Part shown: positions 63,768 to 64,000 of the stretch, one piece after another
How the letters are laid out: every line of letters begins with the position of its first letter
Numbering within the stretch: the first letter of the stretch is position 1
NCBI RefSeq assembly: GCF_000170795.1
Contig: NZ_ABCM01000004.1
Location: forward strand, 186,001-250,000
Direction: 5' to 3'
Source of the DNA: Pedobacter sp. BAL39
Lineage (GTDB): Bacteria; Bacteroidota; Bacteroidia; Sphingobacteriales; Sphingobacteriaceae
Length of the DNA: 64,000 nucleotides
Made by a program: the position numbers and the translations under genes
Notes under the pieces: generated by a model
Told to the model about the DNA's origin: nothing
Databases searched by the model: none
The model's input: only the letters and a program-made list of their open reading frames with translations

Positions 63768-64000
63768 TTGACCAATAGTTTATATCCCTTACCATGGACG
63801 TTCAGGATTTCCACCTTCGGATCCTCACGCAGGTATTTACGCAGCTTGCTCAGAAAAACATCCATACTTCGTCCGTTGAAGTAGTTGTCGTCATGCCAGA
63901 TGCTCAACAATGCTTCCTCACGTGTCAGGACAGCATTTTTCTTCAGGCACAGCAGCTGGAGCAGCTCCGCCTCCTTGGTAGACAGCTTCTGTTGCTGCCC
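63764..64000 (-). CDS. OmpR/PhoB-type response regulator, C-terminal DNA-binding part
   Basis: The window ends inside this gene; 78 residues of the C-terminus are present. They form a winged-helix Trans_reg_C domain: KLSTKEAELLQLLCLKKNAVLTREEALLSIW, NGRSMDVFLSKLRKYL (recognition helix), and the C-terminal hairpin ILNVHGKGYKLLVN. The receiver domain and any sensor kinase lie beyond the window. The gene has no start codon inside the window. Its stop overlaps the GLPGLI stop by 3 bases. Confidence 0.9.
   Translation of the reverse strand, partial: GQQQKLSTKEAELLQLLCLKKNAVLTREEALLSIWHDDNYFNGRSMDVFLSKLRKYLREDPKVEILNVHGKGYKLLVN

Noticed and set aside
1..64000. CRISPR arrays, tRNA or rRNA genes, insertion sequences, prophage
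   Set aside because: No direct-repeat arrays, tRNA-like cloverleaf sequences, transposase genes or phage structural genes were seen on reading both strands; ORF6N alone is not evidence of a prophage.

Overview
The window is chromosomal DNA from a member of the Bacteroidota, most likely a Pedobacter-like Sphingobacteriaceae. This is inferred from gene content, not from a database search. The lineage markers are a type B type IX secretion (T9SS) substrate next to a PorP/SprF protein, a GLPGLI-family protein, several SusC/TonB-type outer-membrane proteins, a LytS/LytTR pair, an ORF6N protein and candidate promoters of the Bacteroidota form TTTG-N19-TAnnTTTG. I found no rRNA or tRNA gene, CRISPR array, insertion sequence or intact prophage. 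Coding density is high and no gene-free stretch exceeds about 300 bases.

Layout. 1-4.2 kb: the 3' end of an S9 peptidase and two tandem AsmA/DUF748-like paralogues. 4.3-9.2 kb: a five-gene operon (miaB, sigma-54 activator, lptE-like, TPR-like, secG) closed by a strong terminator. 9.3-11.4 kb: groES-groEL. 11.6-18.6 kb: a 1990-residue PKD/Ig-like T9SS substrate and its PorP/SprF partner. 18.7-21 kb: MgtC-like protein and L-serine dehydratase. 21-27.9 kb: a MoxR/DUF58/DUF4350/DUF4129/membrane/SpoIIM cluster with a divergent RDD gene. 28-31.8 kb: SGNH hydrolase, two small membrane proteins, lipB, a phosphopantetheinyl transferase and dcd. 31.9-37.6 kb: a barrel-less TonB-plug protein, two genes resembling enoyl-CoA isomerase and 2,4-dienoyl-CoA reductase, a fabH-like gene and clpS. 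37.7-42.2 kb: a thioredoxin-like protein, a TonB-type outer-membrane protein, a NUDIX hydrolase and plsC. 42.3-46.3 kb: the most accessory-looking part, with ORF6N, a possible 31-residue peptide, an orphan HipB-like regulator, the LytS/LytTR pair and small hypothetical genes. 46.5-50.7 kb: M28 peptidase and a BlaI/M56 pair. 50.8-57 kb: succinate dehydrogenase (three genes), DegP and dapF. 57-64 kb: Pif1-like helicase, a secreted hypothetical protein, a TonB-type outer-membrane protein with a GLPGLI partner, and the 3' end of an OmpR-type regulator.

Most interesting signals. The blaI promoter region carries two copies of ACTAA-N4-TTAGT flanking a near-consensus -7 box. A third copy lies 32 bp before the outer-membrane protein/GLPGLI operon about 12 kb away, which suggests a small BlaI regulon. 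The M56 protein itself carries two TonB C-terminal domains and a SusC-plug-like tail. An orphan HipB-like regulator has two near-identical palindromes spaced 40 bp apart. An isomerase/dienoyl-CoA reductase pair suggests auxiliary beta-oxidation of unsaturated fatty acids. No complete, clearly novel multi-gene system is proven here. The BlaI/M56-TonB/outer-membrane link is the best candidate.
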